From positions 250,685,394-250,749,393 of the forward strand of contig OY856188.1 in assembly GCA_963693315.1 (NCBI GenBank): 64,000 nucleotides of DNA, given 5' to 3'. Position 1 is the first letter of the stretch. Each line of letters opens with the position of its first letter. The notes under the pieces are model-generated. The model saw only the letters and a list, made by a program, of their open reading frames with translations. It was not told where the DNA came from and searched no databases. The translations under genes were made by a program, and so were the position numbers. The stretch comes from Diogma glabrata. Its lineage: Eukaryota > Arthropoda > Insecta > Diptera > Cylindrotomidae. Of the stretch, positions 22,372-34,189 are shown piece after piece.

Positions 22372-24943
22372 TTTAACCTTTATTTAATGTCAATATGTAT
22401 AGTAAAAGAATCTTACCTTTAAAATAAATTTCGAAGAAACAAAAATCCAAAGACACTTTTTTCCGTTTTTAAAATAAATAAAAAAAATATCTAATTTTGT
22501 CTTAAATGATGTGGAAAATAATTTATTTAATTTTATTTCTTTGAGCGTGCAATTATGAAAAATTAAAAGATTTATTAATTTTTTTTTTATAAAACATATA
22601 TTAATAATAACGGGACAACAAACGAAATATAATAAAAAAAGGATCTAAAATGATAAAACGGTTTTTGGGTTTGTAAGACAAAACGCATAATGAAATGTAA
22701 ATATTTGTTTATGTTAATATTGAACGCGAAAAATAAAAAGGATAACGGTTATGAGATTGATTAATTAATTTTTTTTTAAGGATATATGTTTTTTTATTTA
22801 TTTTTTAAGCTAATGTTAAAGGTACATTTGAATAATTCAAAAAGGGGCGGTTTGCTTATATATGGATTGTATTTCCAAGTTGACTTAAAATATATTCCTT
22901 GAAAAACGATTAATTAAATGAAACCAAAAAAAGAGTTTCATTAAGACATTAATTTAGATTAATTGATTTCCTTTGTAGGGCTTGAAAACATTTTTTTCTC
23001 TTTCTTTCTCACAACAGTATTGTCGGTGTATCGTTGAGGTTACAACAGCGATGGCCGATGTTAATCATTTTTTAGGATAGAACTGATTAGATTTGGCCCC
23101 ATAATGAATAAAGCGGCGAACTTGATGGAAATTGGTACATTGGCTCATTGAACTGTTCTTACTAGTTATTTATCTCAACATCCGGCTTGTCACTTTGGGT
23201 AATACATTTTTCCTCACTTTTTTTGTTTCCCAAAATTTATGTTTGTTGGGAGACTACAGTTTTCGTTCATGGACTAATTTTAATGAAACTTCGAAAGAAG
23301 GTGATAATCTGTATAGTAAAAAAGAATAGTCTGTATAGTTTTGACAAGTCACTTCTGGTCACTTTCGGTATTCAATTTTTTTTGATTTTTTTAACACCTA
23401 AATCTCTATATGTATTTGTTTCACAGCTTTTTTCATATCAGGATTTGAACATTCAGCTTTTTTCATATCAGGTACGCGAAAAAAATAATTAGTTGTTTGG
23501 TTTTATTGGATAAAGTGTGGTTCGTTTATACTGATAATTGATTTTGCAGATGAAACTTGGTATATAAGGGTTTTGCAAGACTTGCAATAATTCCATCTCA
23601 TCTTTTGGTTCGCAACTTTTTGTAAGATTATTGATGCTGTAATTTCATTTAAATAGCTCGTCCCTTAATAGTGAAATTAGATATGGTTTCTAATATTGTC
23701 TGATGAAAATGCCCTATTTGGCCTGATCCGGCCAGGATCATAATAGGTTATGCCTGAACAAAATGCTAGCAACTTTGTTGTGACCCTTCAAACAATAAAT
23801 AAGTATAATCCAGTAAAAGAAGTGTCTTTTTCAAAGACTGACTGGCTGACAGAACTTCTTTTACACCGATTTCTCAATATATACATAGTTTCATCTGATG
23901 TAATTATAATCACAACGTTGTTCAATTCTTAGATTAAAACTTCCCTTGACAGGCTATAATCAGAAACTTATTACTTAATCTATGGAAAAATTGATATAAA
24001 TCAAAGACAGTTACGGAAAATACTATCCATGGCAGGCTAGCAAATTCTGAGAATACTCAGAATACTCAGAAAACTGTTAGAAATATCTAATTTAGTTGTT
24101 CAGTTGTATGCTAACATATCAACAGAGTACCCAGTCAGCAAAAAACTACACCCAATACTATTTTCCTTTATTTGCTACCGGTATGTGAGTGGAATTAACT
24201 AAACAAACCGAAAAAAAAAACGCCAATTTAAAGCGATCACGAGGAAGATCAGCTACATTTATTCGTCCTCCTTAATTTTCTGACTAAAGTTGGTACAACT
24301 TTTCGCCGAGAACATATATCCGATTTAAAGAAAATACTACAAAATAATATATCAAACTATATGAACTTATATATCGAGGTAACATATAGAAACAAACTAA
24401 ATGGTAAATTGCAAATTGCTGGAATTTGATGAAATGCTAAAGCTAAATATAAAGATAAAACGTTTGTGCCCTTCCAGATTATAATTCAAGCTTAAATCCC
24501 AATAAAACTCTAGTCTTCTGGTCGATCCATCGAAATGTTAAGTTGTTCTTGTATAGAGAATGTCATCTCTTTGAAACGACTATTTGTAAAATAATGTTTC
24601 TAAGCCGAACAATTGCTCTTTTGCGTGAATTATGGACTCAGCATCTTTTTGGGCGAATAAAATCAGATTCAGGAAAATAAGCTTTAACGTCGGGTTAAAT
24701 TATGCTTAATAAAGCAAGAGGTTTGTCTGAGAATGGTTAGTTTTTATTATGGATTTATGACGCACACAGAACGCCTCTGGAAGCAATAAAGACATAATGA
24801 TTTTCTTTAGTAAACAAATAAGAATGATTCCTCTAATGCGAAAAATACATAATTTTTTTCTTTAACATACCAAGAGGAAAGATGGCTATGAATCTGGTAA
24901 AAAACCACTTACGAGAAAGTCATTACCGTTGCATTTTTTTTTT
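22372..24943. other. AT-rich stretch without recognised genes
   Basis: Nothing assigned. 23425-23471 holds a short direct repeat (CAGCTTTTTTCATATCAGG twice, 28 bp apart). 23715-23745 has CCTGATCCGGCCAGGATCA. Open frames at 23132-23492 are Phe/Leu-rich and overlap that repeat; they are not convincing. Confidence 0.45.
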
Positions 24944-26064
24944 TTTTTAATAAAATGTGTTGTGTTATAGGGTTTAAAATATGTGTCACAACAACACATA
25001 AATACCTTTTAAGACCTAGGTCTAGACCTGGGTCCCACAACAACTAGCGTTCCAAGGTGTAGATTAACACTTTTTTTAAAAATCTGCGGGTTGAAGCCAC
25101 CTGAGACTAAGAGTTCCGGCAAACTATTCCATTTGTACGCGGTTCGGACAAAGAAGTCTCTCTGCGATCTGCCAGTATGACAGCGCGGGATCTTTACCGT
25201 TTCACCGGTTGCGGCAGCCGATTGCCGAGTGGAACGGGGGTAAGAATAAGTTTGAGGCATGATGCCGCTGATTTTATCTGAGCACTGTTGATGACGATAT
25301 TTGTAAAAAACAACGAGGTCTGCAACAGTGCGACGATGTTGTAGGGAATCAAGTTTTGGTCAGTTTGTCAAAGATCGATCACCCACAATTCGTATAGCCC
25401 GCTTTTGAACAGAGTCCAAGAGGCAATTGGTATGGAGTAAAAAATTTTTTTGCATCTATTTAGTTTTAGGCCGAGTTTTTTAGATGCGCTTTTTGCCATC
25501 GCTATTACATGATCGTTCCAGAGTTGGTCATTTGAAACTGTGACACCCAATAAACGAATGTTTTTACATCCACCTATTGGTTCATCACACATACTGAACA
25601 AAATGTCTTTGGGAACTCGGTCTTTAATCTGGAAACAATCAACAGCTGTGTTTTGGTAGAGTTGAAATTGACAAGGTTTTGGTCACCCAAGTCGGCGACA
25701 TTATTCAGGTCTTTGTTCACGTTTATGGCAGCACCTCTCCGGGCAGCATTAATTCGTTCGTGCATTTTACCTTTTGAAGGAAGGGGCTCGAACGACTTGT
25801 GCAGAGTACTATCATCTGCAAAACTATTTATTGGGTTGCTGGTGATTTTCAACAATTCGTTGTTATAAATCAAAAATAGGGTTGGGGACAGTACTGAGTC
25901 TTGGGGTACACTAGCGTTAATTAGTTTAGACTAAGAAGAAAATCTAAGGAGACCGAAATGTGTCGGTTGGATAGAAAATTTTGAATCAGCCTCACAACAT
26001 TGGGATGAAAACCGTACGCAACGAGCTTGTTGATTAAGTTGGCATGCCAGACTCGATCGTTCAA
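24944..26064 (-). pseudogene. CR1-like LINE copy 1, 5'-truncated in RT, frameshifted
   Basis: On the minus strand it matches 32645-33862 of the longer LINE on the other strand. It has lost everything upstream of the RT block that reads FDRVWHAN in the longer copy. Fragments: FADDSTLHKSF (RT catalytic FADD, near 25820), VADLGDQNLVNF, LLGVTVSNDQLWNDH (near 25520), and the C-terminus TYSYPRSTRQSAAAT...WNSLPELLVSGGFNP (25260-25009). The 3' tail is poly-A with AATAAAA, seen as a T run at 24945-24952. At least two frameshifts separate the pieces. 5' truncation is usual for LINE copies. Confidence 0.85.
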
Positions 26065-26238
26065 TGATTCTTTTTCTTTTTCCGAAATATTGTGTAAGGT
26101 GGATGGTTATGGTACAAAACCAAATACTTTGAGCTCATGAACACCTACTGCTGCGTCTGCCGCAGTCTGAGTGGTTCTACAAAATTTCAACTTTATGTAG
26201 AATCCCTTGTGTATTAAAAAAAACTGAACGGTTTTCAA

Positions 26239-26365
26239 TTTTTTTTTTTTTTCTATTTAATAAATTGTGATGTGTAGTAATTACAATATGTGTCACAACA
26301 ACACATAAAAACCTTTTAAGACCAAGGTCCAACAACAACATGCGTTCAAAGGATGTTAATGGACG
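26239..26365 (-). repeat. 3'-end fragment of a related LINE
   Basis: This resembles the last 120 bp of the CR1-like LINE, with ATGTGTCACAACAACACAT, CTTTTAAGACC and a poly-A tail preceded by TTTATTAAAT-like sequence. It is more diverged than copy 1 and inserted 175 bp to its right. No coding potential remains. Confidence 0.65.
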
Positions 26366-28160
26366 CAAATCTGTTTTTTTTTTTAATATTTTTTTGTTAA
26401 ATAATGGATAACTAAACCATAAAACCTATCACATATAAAATATGACATAGGCCAATATTTCGTGATAGGATAGGGAAAATAAAAATAAAATAAGAGATAA
26501 AAAGCAAATTTGTTTGAAAAATTTGCAGGAACAAAACTAAAATTGGTTTGCCAACAGTCCAGCTAATGGCATAATCCTTGATTATGGGACGCAGTATATT
26601 TTTCAATGATTAAAGCTCAGATATATAGTTATATGAAGGCTCATTTCTTCGAGCAAGCTACAGCGTTCCAGCATCAAGGAATATTCATTAGCTAAGATTG
26701 AGAGTGCTACCGTTGACTGAATACAGTTCATCCGCCAGCACCCCTAAGATATCACCTTGGCTAGTGATATCTCACTGCTATTGCCGGTGGTATGCGATAT
26801 CTCACGTTAACTCATATGCCAATAGCAGGGATTGGAGTACGCGGGGTTGTCACACCCGTGGATCAAAAATAGAAAAAAATTAACAAATTAATAAAAACTG
26901 ATCCCTCCATTCGTAAATTAACTATAAGATTGTTCTCCAATTCCATATTTCTAATGTTGGTTTAAAGATTAGCCGAACAGAAATTTTTCGGGGCTCAAAT
27001 AGAGTCCTGATCAGGTTTGTCTAAGTACGAATCGGTAGGGCTGGAATAATTGGGATTGGGATCACCGGATCAGGGCCTGGTTGGGATAGCCAGGTTTCCT
27101 TTTACGGTTCAAATAAAAAAGTGAAGAATTGTTGCTCAAGAATTGTCTCTCATCTATGGAATGCCTTACCTTAATGGGTTTTCCCCGCTAGCTTTAATTA
27201 TCAAAACTTTTAAGTTAGTGTTCATAAATTTCTTAAAGAAACTTAATTTATTCAAATTTCATCCAAATCCCTAATTGGAATGGTAACTTCGAATGTTTAG
27301 AGACGTTAATTTATAATTTATAGTAATAAACACTAAACATGCCTAATTTTTTATAAAAAAAGCCGGACCAGGACCATATATATATTTATATATTAAATAC
27401 ATAAATTAAATTAAATATAATAATTAGAATAAAATAAAAAAGTAACAATGGAAAAATTTTTAAAACAAATACCACTTAAATTATTATAGTCTTCAGCCAA
27501 GAACCGATAGACGATAACTAAATCATAGTTAGAACTGTTTTAACTATATATTTCTAAAATGGATATTACTTTAGTGAATTTTAACCAACTGAAATTTTAT
27601 CAAATGAAACAGGGTGAAGATCAGGTTAAATTAGAAAGGCCCTAATAGGGAAATCATACATTATTTCTGATATCGGCCGGATACAATTAAAAATAGTGAG
27701 CCCTAGTAAGGTATTTTTCGTATCAAGCTCTGATCAGATTGTCCATCTAGGGCTCAAATACGAAAAACCGAATCAGGGCCGGATAAATAGGGTTAACCCA
27801 AAAAGGGTACTCCAAATTTGTCCCAGAAAACCCCACATCAGATTTCCATAATAGGGGTTGCCCTTCCTGGACTGACCAGGTCCTGATCACGCTTTGACTG
27901 TATATTAAGCCTTTCCCTAACTAATTTCTGCTCGGGTTGTTATGCTTACAGACCATGAACCACTAATCTTTGGGTTTAAACTAAAATAAGAAAAACTTAA
28001 CTGACTTAAGTAAGGAGTTTAAAATTATCTAAAAATATGCGTGTCTAGCAGTAATCGACTGATCTATCAGCTGAGTGAGATATTCTGACAATATAATTGC
28101 CTCTAATTGGTCAAAAGAAGAATTATTTGAAAAAGTATTTACCGAAGTATAGTCGAACCA
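26366..28160. other. Non-coding stretch with scattered CCTGATC motifs
   Basis: 26690-26870 is GC-richer, with GATATCAC/GATATCTCAC repeated. 26990-27110 and 27630-27900 carry many variants of GGGCC(T)GATC(A/C)GG, for example TCAGGGCCGGATA and CAGGTCCTGATCACG, as if a short-period repeat had decayed. No gene recognised. Confidence 0.4.
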
Positions 28161-28167
28161 AACATAA

Positions 28168-28676
28168 AAATATCACGATTGGCTGAGTGAACGATCTATT
28201 CTTGCGGCCAAAAGCAAAGATGTCTATAATATTATTCAGCTTACTATTCAAAGCGAGGCAGTCACATACAAGTACATAGACATTGTTACGCAAGCAGATA
28301 AAGCGTATATAACTATTCCAACAGAACTTTTGAATTTTCGCGATCGTGACACGTCGAATTATCGTCAATTTACCATGATGCGAAAAATCAACCAGACAAC
28401 GCTTTGCAACGTCACGCGTTTCACAGTAAAAAATTAATGAGCAACGTAGTATATACAAGCAACAATCTTAAGAAGTCCTTTCAAAGGTGAAGATGTCTTC
28501 ATTCCTTGCATTTCTATATAATTCCAAAGAATATATAATTTCAATTAATAATATTGCAATTTTCAATTCGATTGAAATTTGCAGAATGGTGGAAGGTTTA
28601 ATTCGGAGGAGTTTCGTTATTCAGACTTTTTTTGGAGGTACTTTTAGGAATTTTGCAATTATGTACTGTTAAATTT
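28168..28676 (+). pseudogene. Decayed Helitron helicase C-terminal fragment
   Basis: The plus strand gives DWLSERSILAAKSKDVYNII, then EAVTYKYIDIVTQADKAY, IPTELLNF, and after a degenerate stretch TLCNVTRF. These correspond in order to the Helitron helicase C-terminal region (WLAERAIL...N, V-YKSIDTV, PTEFLN, LCNGTRL). Further shifted pieces (GEDVFIPCI, LQFSIRLKFAEWW, and a tail GGTFRNFAIMYC) match the terminal GEDV-IPRI, LQFPIRLAFA and HGQLYVA-type motifs. Several stops and shifts are present. The opposite-strand frame of 111 codons is a shadow. It is not the 3' end of either other Helitron here by position or strand. Confidence 0.65.
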
Positions 28677-29596
28677 AAGTATATTTCCAATGCGGCCATT
28701 TTGATAAAAACGAACCATAAGAGACAATATCCTCTGTTCGACCACTGTCCCATCCCTTATGTAATATATTCCCTATATTGAAATTCAATCATTTTGATCA
28801 AATACAGTTTCTGTCGTTATAACTTGATTCCTTTTCCTTTATTACTTTTACATTATCGTTTTTTTTTTGAACGAGATAATATTAAATTTCGAACAAAATT
28901 CGTGATAAAACCATCATAAACGTACTTTACGTTCCCTTTATTTCTTTTACCAACTTTCTTGTGTGAAATTTACAATATTCACGGGACCCTTTTTTTGTAT
29001 TCTAAAACAGTGAAATCCTATTTTAGTTTTCTTTTGTTAAAAATGGTATTAGAAAACAGGGTGGACGTTATCTTGTTCGATTTTTATTATTTGTGAAAAA
29101 TCGTATTATTGCTTTTTCGTAATAAATTGAAGGATTAGAATAATAAAAATGATAGTTTTTGAATATTGGTGAGTAGAATTGATTGTTAAATTATACAAAC
29201 AGCGGCTATTGTATTAGATTAAAGTTTTTGTAATTTAAAGTAATGTCCTAGATGGACATTACATTCAAATAATACTACCCTATTTTATAAATGTGTCGGA
29301 TTTTTTTGAGTCAAAATTGAATTGTGTTGGAAAAAAATATTCGTTTTATATTATCTAATCAAAACGAAGGACACATGCGGCGCAGAGTGACCAATGCATC
29401 TCTAATTGCATTTAGTTTTCTTATAATATTATTTTGGATCTATTTGTGTTCGTCAGAAAGATTTTTAGTATATATACGCTTCTAGTATTTTGAAATTTCT
29501 ATAGAAAATCAATTAAAATGAGAATTTTATTTAGTTTTTGCAAGCAAAATATTTGTCCGAATTTGATTTATCATGTAAGAGATTTTTGTTTAAATA
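28677..29596. other. AT-rich stretch
   Basis: Nothing recognised in about 900 bp. Confidence 0.5.
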
Positions 29597-30298
29597 TCGT
29601 CGCTTTAATAATGAAATAACGCATACCATATATACGTTGTTATTATATAATGGGTGCGCTGCATTCCCCATAAGGATGTCTATAAAGTGGCATTTTAACA
29701 TTTTTCAATTTTTTTATAACTGGGGGTGAAAATTAATATATTGTTAATTAACGTACATGCAAATTTGAATTTGGTTAAATATTGAAACAGCGTAAATGCA
29801 TGTACGATATTTCAATTCCTACAGAATAATAACTTGGGTAAAATCAGTGTCGTATGCTTTACATACATTACGATCGCCACACGAAATGGTAAATCTAAAA
29901 TATTGTATACGCATCATTCATTACTACATGATATTCTGGTTCATATAAATAAAACATTGTAAAAATATTTTGCGTTAGTTCTAAATAATTAGTTTTAGGC
30001 TTAATCGAACTTCCATACAAAATGAAATAGCGTATATGAAATATGAAATAACGTATAAGGTACCTAATTGACTTTTCACCTCTTTTTAGGTAGAAAAGCC
30101 AGCAGGTACCAATGTGAAATTTTAATATGCTGTGGGGAAATTAGTCAAGATTAATTGGTAGACATTTTTTTTCCAATATCTTTATTCATTCAATAGTGCT
30201 GCCGAGTTTATGAAAATCAGAAAATCGAAAAATCTTTAAACCCAATTATCTCGAAACTACACTTTTGCGAATACGTTGTTTCATTATTAAAGCGACGA
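29597..30298. mobile_element. 702-bp TA-flanked inverted-repeat element, non-coding
   Basis: The left end TCGTCGCTTTAATAATGAAA is found inverted at the right end, with TA on both outer sides (29595-29596 and 30299-30300). The matching arm is about 29 bp with two or three differences. Inside, GAAATAACG(C/T)ATA-like words occur at about 29610, 30025, 30045 and inverted at about 30276, so the end motif is partly repeated internally. It fits a Tc1/mariner-type MITE by size and duplication. No transposase. Confidence 0.55.
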
Positions 30299-30611
30299 TA
30301 TTTTATTTTTTACTTTAAAACGTGAAACGACAAAATAATGTAAAGTGGTCAAAACCATCAATGGTTCTGATTTCACGGATGATTTATGATTGCAAAAGAT
30401 GAATCATAACCTTTCTTTTTAATTCCAATATCCTGGGTCGTCCCAAGCAGGCCTTCGCAATTTAATTTACTGAAAGGATATAGCACATAGTATTTGGCTC
30501 ATAGTTTCTTCCTCGGTTTAATTATTTAACCGTTTGCATATTCGTCTGTAAAATTAGATGTGGTGGGGGACTGGTGTATGTGGTATTTTTAATTGATTGA
30601 TATCTTATCTT

Positions 30612-30613
<2 letters not shown>

Positions 30614-30706
<93 letters not shown>
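30614..30706. repeat. (TA)n microsatellite, about 93 bp
   Basis: An uninterrupted TA run at the Helitron 5' end, next to the 5' junction of the nested LINE. Copy 1 has only TATATATTAATA here, so the run expanded in this copy. Its exact length may be affected by assembly. Confidence 0.95.
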
Positions 30707-30710
<4 letters not shown>

Positions 30711-30753
30711 TTTTATATATTAATATATATATGGCAGTACTTTTGATATATAT

Positions 30754-32313
30754 ATGGCAGTACAACCGAAAAAAAATAAGTCTGCAAGTGGTAAAGCAAA
30801 TTTGCGCAATCCACCCGCCCATAAAGCGGCATGTCCACGGAATTTGCAGGGACAAAACATATATGAATCAATAAAAAATTTTAAAATACATGTTCAAAAC
30901 ATCTGCGGATTGAACGCTAACCATGACCACGTGCAACATCATCTTGAGCACGACAAACCGAACATTCTATTCCTTACAGAAACACAAGTTTCTGAAAATT
31001 TTCTCTTTATAGAATCGCTTAATTCCAAATATAGGCTCGAATCAGCTTTCAAACTCCATCAGGGCGTATGCGCATTCATTCATGAGAGTGTTGCGTACAC
31101 GCGCTTTCCAAATTTTGAACTACACGGTGACGGCTTCAATACAATGGTTTTAAAGATTTGTCTTCCAGAAATGACTTTTTTTACAATAGCTTTATACCGG
31201 TCCCCCAACAAACGTAACCCAAACTTTTTTAATATACTGACAAAAATTATGGACGAGATTAGAGCAAAGTCCCCTAATTGTGAAGTTATCGTTACCGGTG
31301 ACTTCAACGTCCACAACAAATCATGGTTGGAATTCTCCAAATCGACCGACGATGTTGACAATAGTGGAAAACTGGCAGAAATTTTTGCCGCGTCTCAGGG
31401 CCTATTCCAAATTGTAAAAAGCCCGACTTTCACTCCCCGTAATGGCGGTGGTAATAGTTTTCTACTAGATCTCTATCTTACCACAATGCCAGATATTACG
31501 AGTGTCGATGTTGCGAAAGGTAGTATTGGAAATGCTGATCATTATTTAATCTCATCAGTTATCAAAACTGATTTACTTAAAACTACAGCTCCCAAACCCC
31601 GTAAAATATTTCACTACTCAAAAATGGATAAGAGTGGTCTTCAAAATTTTTTCCATGGTTTCCCTTTCGACCGTCATTGTTTTTACACTGACAATGTAAA
31701 TGTTTCTGCTCAAAACTTTACAGAAACCATCCAATTTGCTATAAATAAATTTGTCCCTTTCTCCATAGTAAAACCCAAACAAAAATACTTGTATTCGAAA
31801 GCTGCCAAAACGGCACTTAGAAACAAACGTAGATCATTTAATATTTGGATTCATAACAAAACTCCCACTAATCGATCCCAATATCTAAAGGCCAACAAAA
31901 TATCTAATCAGGTTATCTCAAACGAAAAGTCCGAAATTGACAGAGCGAAAGCCTCAAAACTTACGTCTATGTCTGTTTCTGACAAGAGTTTCTACAGTGC
32001 CATTAATTCTTTAAATTCTGGTACAAAATTTTCTATTCCCCCTATTATTGATGGTGATTTAATCGTCAATGATCCCGCAAGAAAAGCTAACTTGTTCGCT
32101 GAACGCTTTGCTCTGAACTCCACTGTTTTGGAAACTCCTAAAGAAATACCCCAAATCCAGTCTTCAGGAGTTAATATGAATGAACTTCACTTCAAACCCA
32201 AAATAGTCGCTAAACTTTTAAAGGGGTTAAACATCAACAAAGCATCAGGAATGGAATATTCCACCCATTATTTTAAAAACCTTTTCCAAAGAACTTGCAC
32301 CAACTTTAACTAA
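30754..32313 (+). CDS. LINE ORF2 part 1: APE-type endonuclease and linker, frameshifted at its end
   Basis: 519 codons from a Met that follows AT-rich DNA; the true start may be lost. The endonuclease shows the usual catalytic boxes: LFLTETQ (Glu) near residue 76, YRSPN near 150, VTGDFNVHNKSW (Asp/Asn) near 180, and a late NADHYLISS (Asp-His) near 266, where the family normally has Ser before Asp. It nicks target DNA for target-primed reverse transcription. Residues 280-500 are a basic linker. The frame is lost near 32255, just after NINKASG, where the sequence continues in the next frame as PPIILKTFSKELAP. One indel is therefore enough to break this copy. Confidence 0.85.
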   Translation: MAVQPKKNKSASGKANLRNPPAHKAACPRNLQGQNIYESIKNFKIHVQNICGLNANHDHVQHHLEHDKPNILFLTETQVSENFLFIESLNSKYRLESAFKLHQGVCAFIHESVAYTRFPNFELHGDGFNTMVLKICLPEMTFFTIALYRSPNKRNPNFFNILTKIMDEIRAKSPNCEVIVTGDFNVHNKSWLEFSKSTDDVDNSGKLAEIFAASQGLFQIVKSPTFTPRNGGGNSFLLDLYLTTMPDITSVDVAKGSIGNADHYLISSVIKTDLLKTTAPKPRKIFHYSKMDKSGLQNFFHGFPFDRHCFYTDNVNVSAQNFTETIQFAINKFVPFSIVKPKQKYLYSKAAKTALRNKRRSFNIWIHNKTPTNRSQYLKANKISNQVISNEKSEIDRAKASKLTSMSVSDKSFYSAINSLNSGTKFSIPPIIDGDLIVNDPARKANLFAERFALNSTVLETPKEIPQIQSSGVNMNELHFKPKIVAKLLKGLNINKASGMEYSTHYFKNLFQRTCTNFN

Positions 32314-33775
32314 AATATTCTACCAATCCTACAAATCTGGTATATTTCCCTCGTGCTGGAAGTTGGCAAATGTCCAGCCCGTCCCCAAAAAGGGACCAAG
32401 ATCCGATATCTCAAATTATAGGCCAATAGCTTTACTATCGGTCCTATCCAAAGTCTATGAGCATTATATTAATACACATATTTCAAAATTTCTGGAAGAA
32501 AATCATTTAATATCCGACAGCCAATACGGTTTTCGAAACAAAAGATCAACTACCGATCTATTAAACTATGTAGCGCATTGTTGGAACAGCATACTTGATA
32601 AAGGCGGTGAAACATACGTTATCGCTTTAGACATCTCCAAGGCATTCGATCGAGTCTGGCATGCCAACTTAATCAACAAGCTCGTTGCGTACGGTTTTCA
32701 TCCCAATGTTGTGAAGCTGATTCAAAATTTTCTATCCGACCGATACGTTTCGGTAACCTTAGACGGATATTCTTCTGAGTCTAAACTAATTAACGCTGGT
32801 GTACCCCAAGGCTCAGTATTGTCCCCAACCCTATTTTTGATTTATATCAACGAATTGTTGAAAATCACCAGCAACCCAATAAATAGTTTTGCAGATGATA
32901 GTACTCTGCACAAGTCGTTCGAGCCCCTTCCTTCAAAAGGTAAAATGCACGAACGCATTAATCCTGCCCGGAGAGACGCTGCCATAAACGTGAACAAAGA
33001 CCTGAATAAAGTCGCCGACTGGGGTGACCAAAACCTTGTCAATTTCAACTCCACCAAAACACAGCTGTTGATTGTTTCCAGATTAAAGACCGAGTTCCCC
33101 AAAGATATTTTATTTAGTATGTATGATGAACCAATAGGTGAATGTAAAAACATTCGTTTATTGGGTGTCACAGTTTCAAATGACCTACTCTGGAACGATC
33201 ATGTAATGGCGATGGCAAAAAGCGCGTCTAAAAAACTCGGCCTCCTAAATAGATGCAAAAAATTTTTCACTCCATACCAATTGCTCCATGTTTATAAGTC
33301 CTATATTCGTCCCTGTATGGAGTACTGCTGTCAAGTTTGGGGTGCTGCCTCTGTTTCCATCTTGGCCCTCTTGGACTCTGTTCAAAAGCGAGCTATACGA
33401 ATTGTAGGTGATCGAACTTTGACATCACAACTTGATTCCCTACAACATCGTCGCACTGTTGCTGACCTCGTTGTTTTTTACAAATATCGTCATCAGCAGT
33501 GCTCAGATGAAATCAGCGGCATCATGCCTCAAACTTATTCTTACCCCCGTTCCACTCGGCAATCGGCTGCCGCAACCAGTGAAACGGTAAAGATCCCGCG
33601 CTGTCATACTGGCAGATCGCAGAGAGACTTCTTTGTCCGAACTGCGTACAAATGGAATAGTTTGCCGGAACACTTAGTCTCAGGTGGCTTCAACCCACAG
33701 ATGTTTAAAAAAAGCGTTAATCTACACCTCAAAACGCCAGTTGTTGTGGGACCCAGGTCTAGACCTAGGTCTTAA
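32255..33775 (+). CDS. LINE ORF2 part 2: reverse transcriptase and C-terminus
   Basis: This is the continuation in the second frame; its first Met is at 32363. RT blocks in order: ISNYRPIALLSVLSK, QYGFRNKRSTTDLL, VIALDISKAFDRVWH (first catalytic Asp), GVPQGSVLSPTLF, FADDSTLHKSF (catalytic Asp pair), LLGVTVSNDLLWNDH. The thumb and C-terminal region reads YRHQQCSDEISG and WNSLPEHLVSGGFNP and ends PRSRPRS. It is open throughout, so only the frameshift near 32255 separates it from the endonuclease. Block order and FADD fit the CR1/Jockey side of the LINE tree; I favour CR1-like. Confidence 0.85.
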   Translation, partial: NIPPIILKTFSKELAPTLTKIFYQSYKSGIFPSCWKLANVQPVPKKGPRSDISNYRPIALLSVLSKVYEHYINTHISKFLEENHLISDSQYGFRNKRSTTDLLNYVAHCWNSILDKGGETYVIALDISKAFDRVWHANLINKLVAYGFHPNVVKLIQNFLSDRYVSVTLDGYSSESKLINAGVPQGSVLSPTLFLIYINELLKITSNPINSFADDSTLHKSFEPLPSKGKMHERINPARRDAAINVNKDLNKVADWGDQNLVNFNSTKTQLLIVSRLKTEFPKDILFSMYDEPIGECKNIRLLGVTVSNDLLWNDHVMAMAKSASKKLGLLNRCKKFFTPYQLLHVYKSYIRPCMEYCCQVWGAASVSILALLDSVQKRAIRIVGDRTLTSQLDSLQHRRTVADLVVFYKYRHQQCSDEISGIMPQTYSYPRSTRQSAAATSETVKIPRCHTGRSQRDFFVRTAYKWNSLPEHLVSGGFNPQMFKKSVNLHLKTPVVVGPRSRPRS

Positions 33776-33831
33776 AAGGTATTTATGTGTTGTTGTGACA
33801 CATATTCTAAACCCTATTACACAACACATTT

Positions 33832-33862
<31 letters not shown>

Positions 33863-34189
33863 TACGCTAGATTAAAACTTTGTGGAGCATTAGGCTTTTT
33901 TATTCGAATTTTGATTCATTTGAAATTTTCACTGCTAACTGATATTAGTGTAACCTAGATTTTAAAGATTTTTGGGATTTTTCGGATCATAAATAAAAAA
34001 GTTATTATATACGGAAAACTTTTTCTATACATATGCATTATAAGTTTACATACATGCAAAAACAATTTTCTTTTTGCTTTAAAACAATGCTTTAAAATTT
34101 TTCTTTTTTATATATTAGCTATCGAACCGAACAACGAATAACAAAAACGAAAATTTTTATATTCATTTTATATTCATTTCAGTCGTCGT
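33863..34189 (+). repeat. Helitron leader, copy 2
   Basis: It matches the reverse complement of 15130-15375, sharing ATACGCTAGATTAAAACTTT, CTAACTGATATTAGTGTAAC and TATACGGAAAACTTTTTC. It is about 70 bp longer than copy 1 near 34060-34110. It ends at an acceptor-like TTCATTTCAG/TCGTC, immediately before repeat copy B. Confidence 0.75.

Larger units (their letters stand above)
30736..33862 (+). mobile_element. CR1-like non-LTR retrotransposon (LINE) copy 2, nearly complete ORF2
   Basis: It contains an endonuclease-RT coding region in two frames (30754-32313 and 32363-33775). A 3' UTR with ATGTGTTGTTGTGACACAT and ATTTTATT precedes a poly-A of about 27 (to 33862). The tail abuts Helitron leader sequence, showing that the LINE inserted into the Helitron. 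The 5' end is marked by a short direct repeat ATATATATGGCAGTAC (two copies, 30725-30763). No ORF1 is present. Copy 1 (24944-26064) is the same family. Confidence 0.85.

Noticed and set aside
22132..22422. Open frames across the run of N
   Set aside because: They are made of undetermined bases.
28123..28458. 111-codon minus-strand frame
   Set aside because: The plus strand carries recognisable Helitron helicase motifs here, so the minus frame is a shadow.
30593..30874. 93-codon frame beginning with a Tyr-Ile repeat
   Set aside because: It is the translation of the (TA)n microsatellite running into the LINE.
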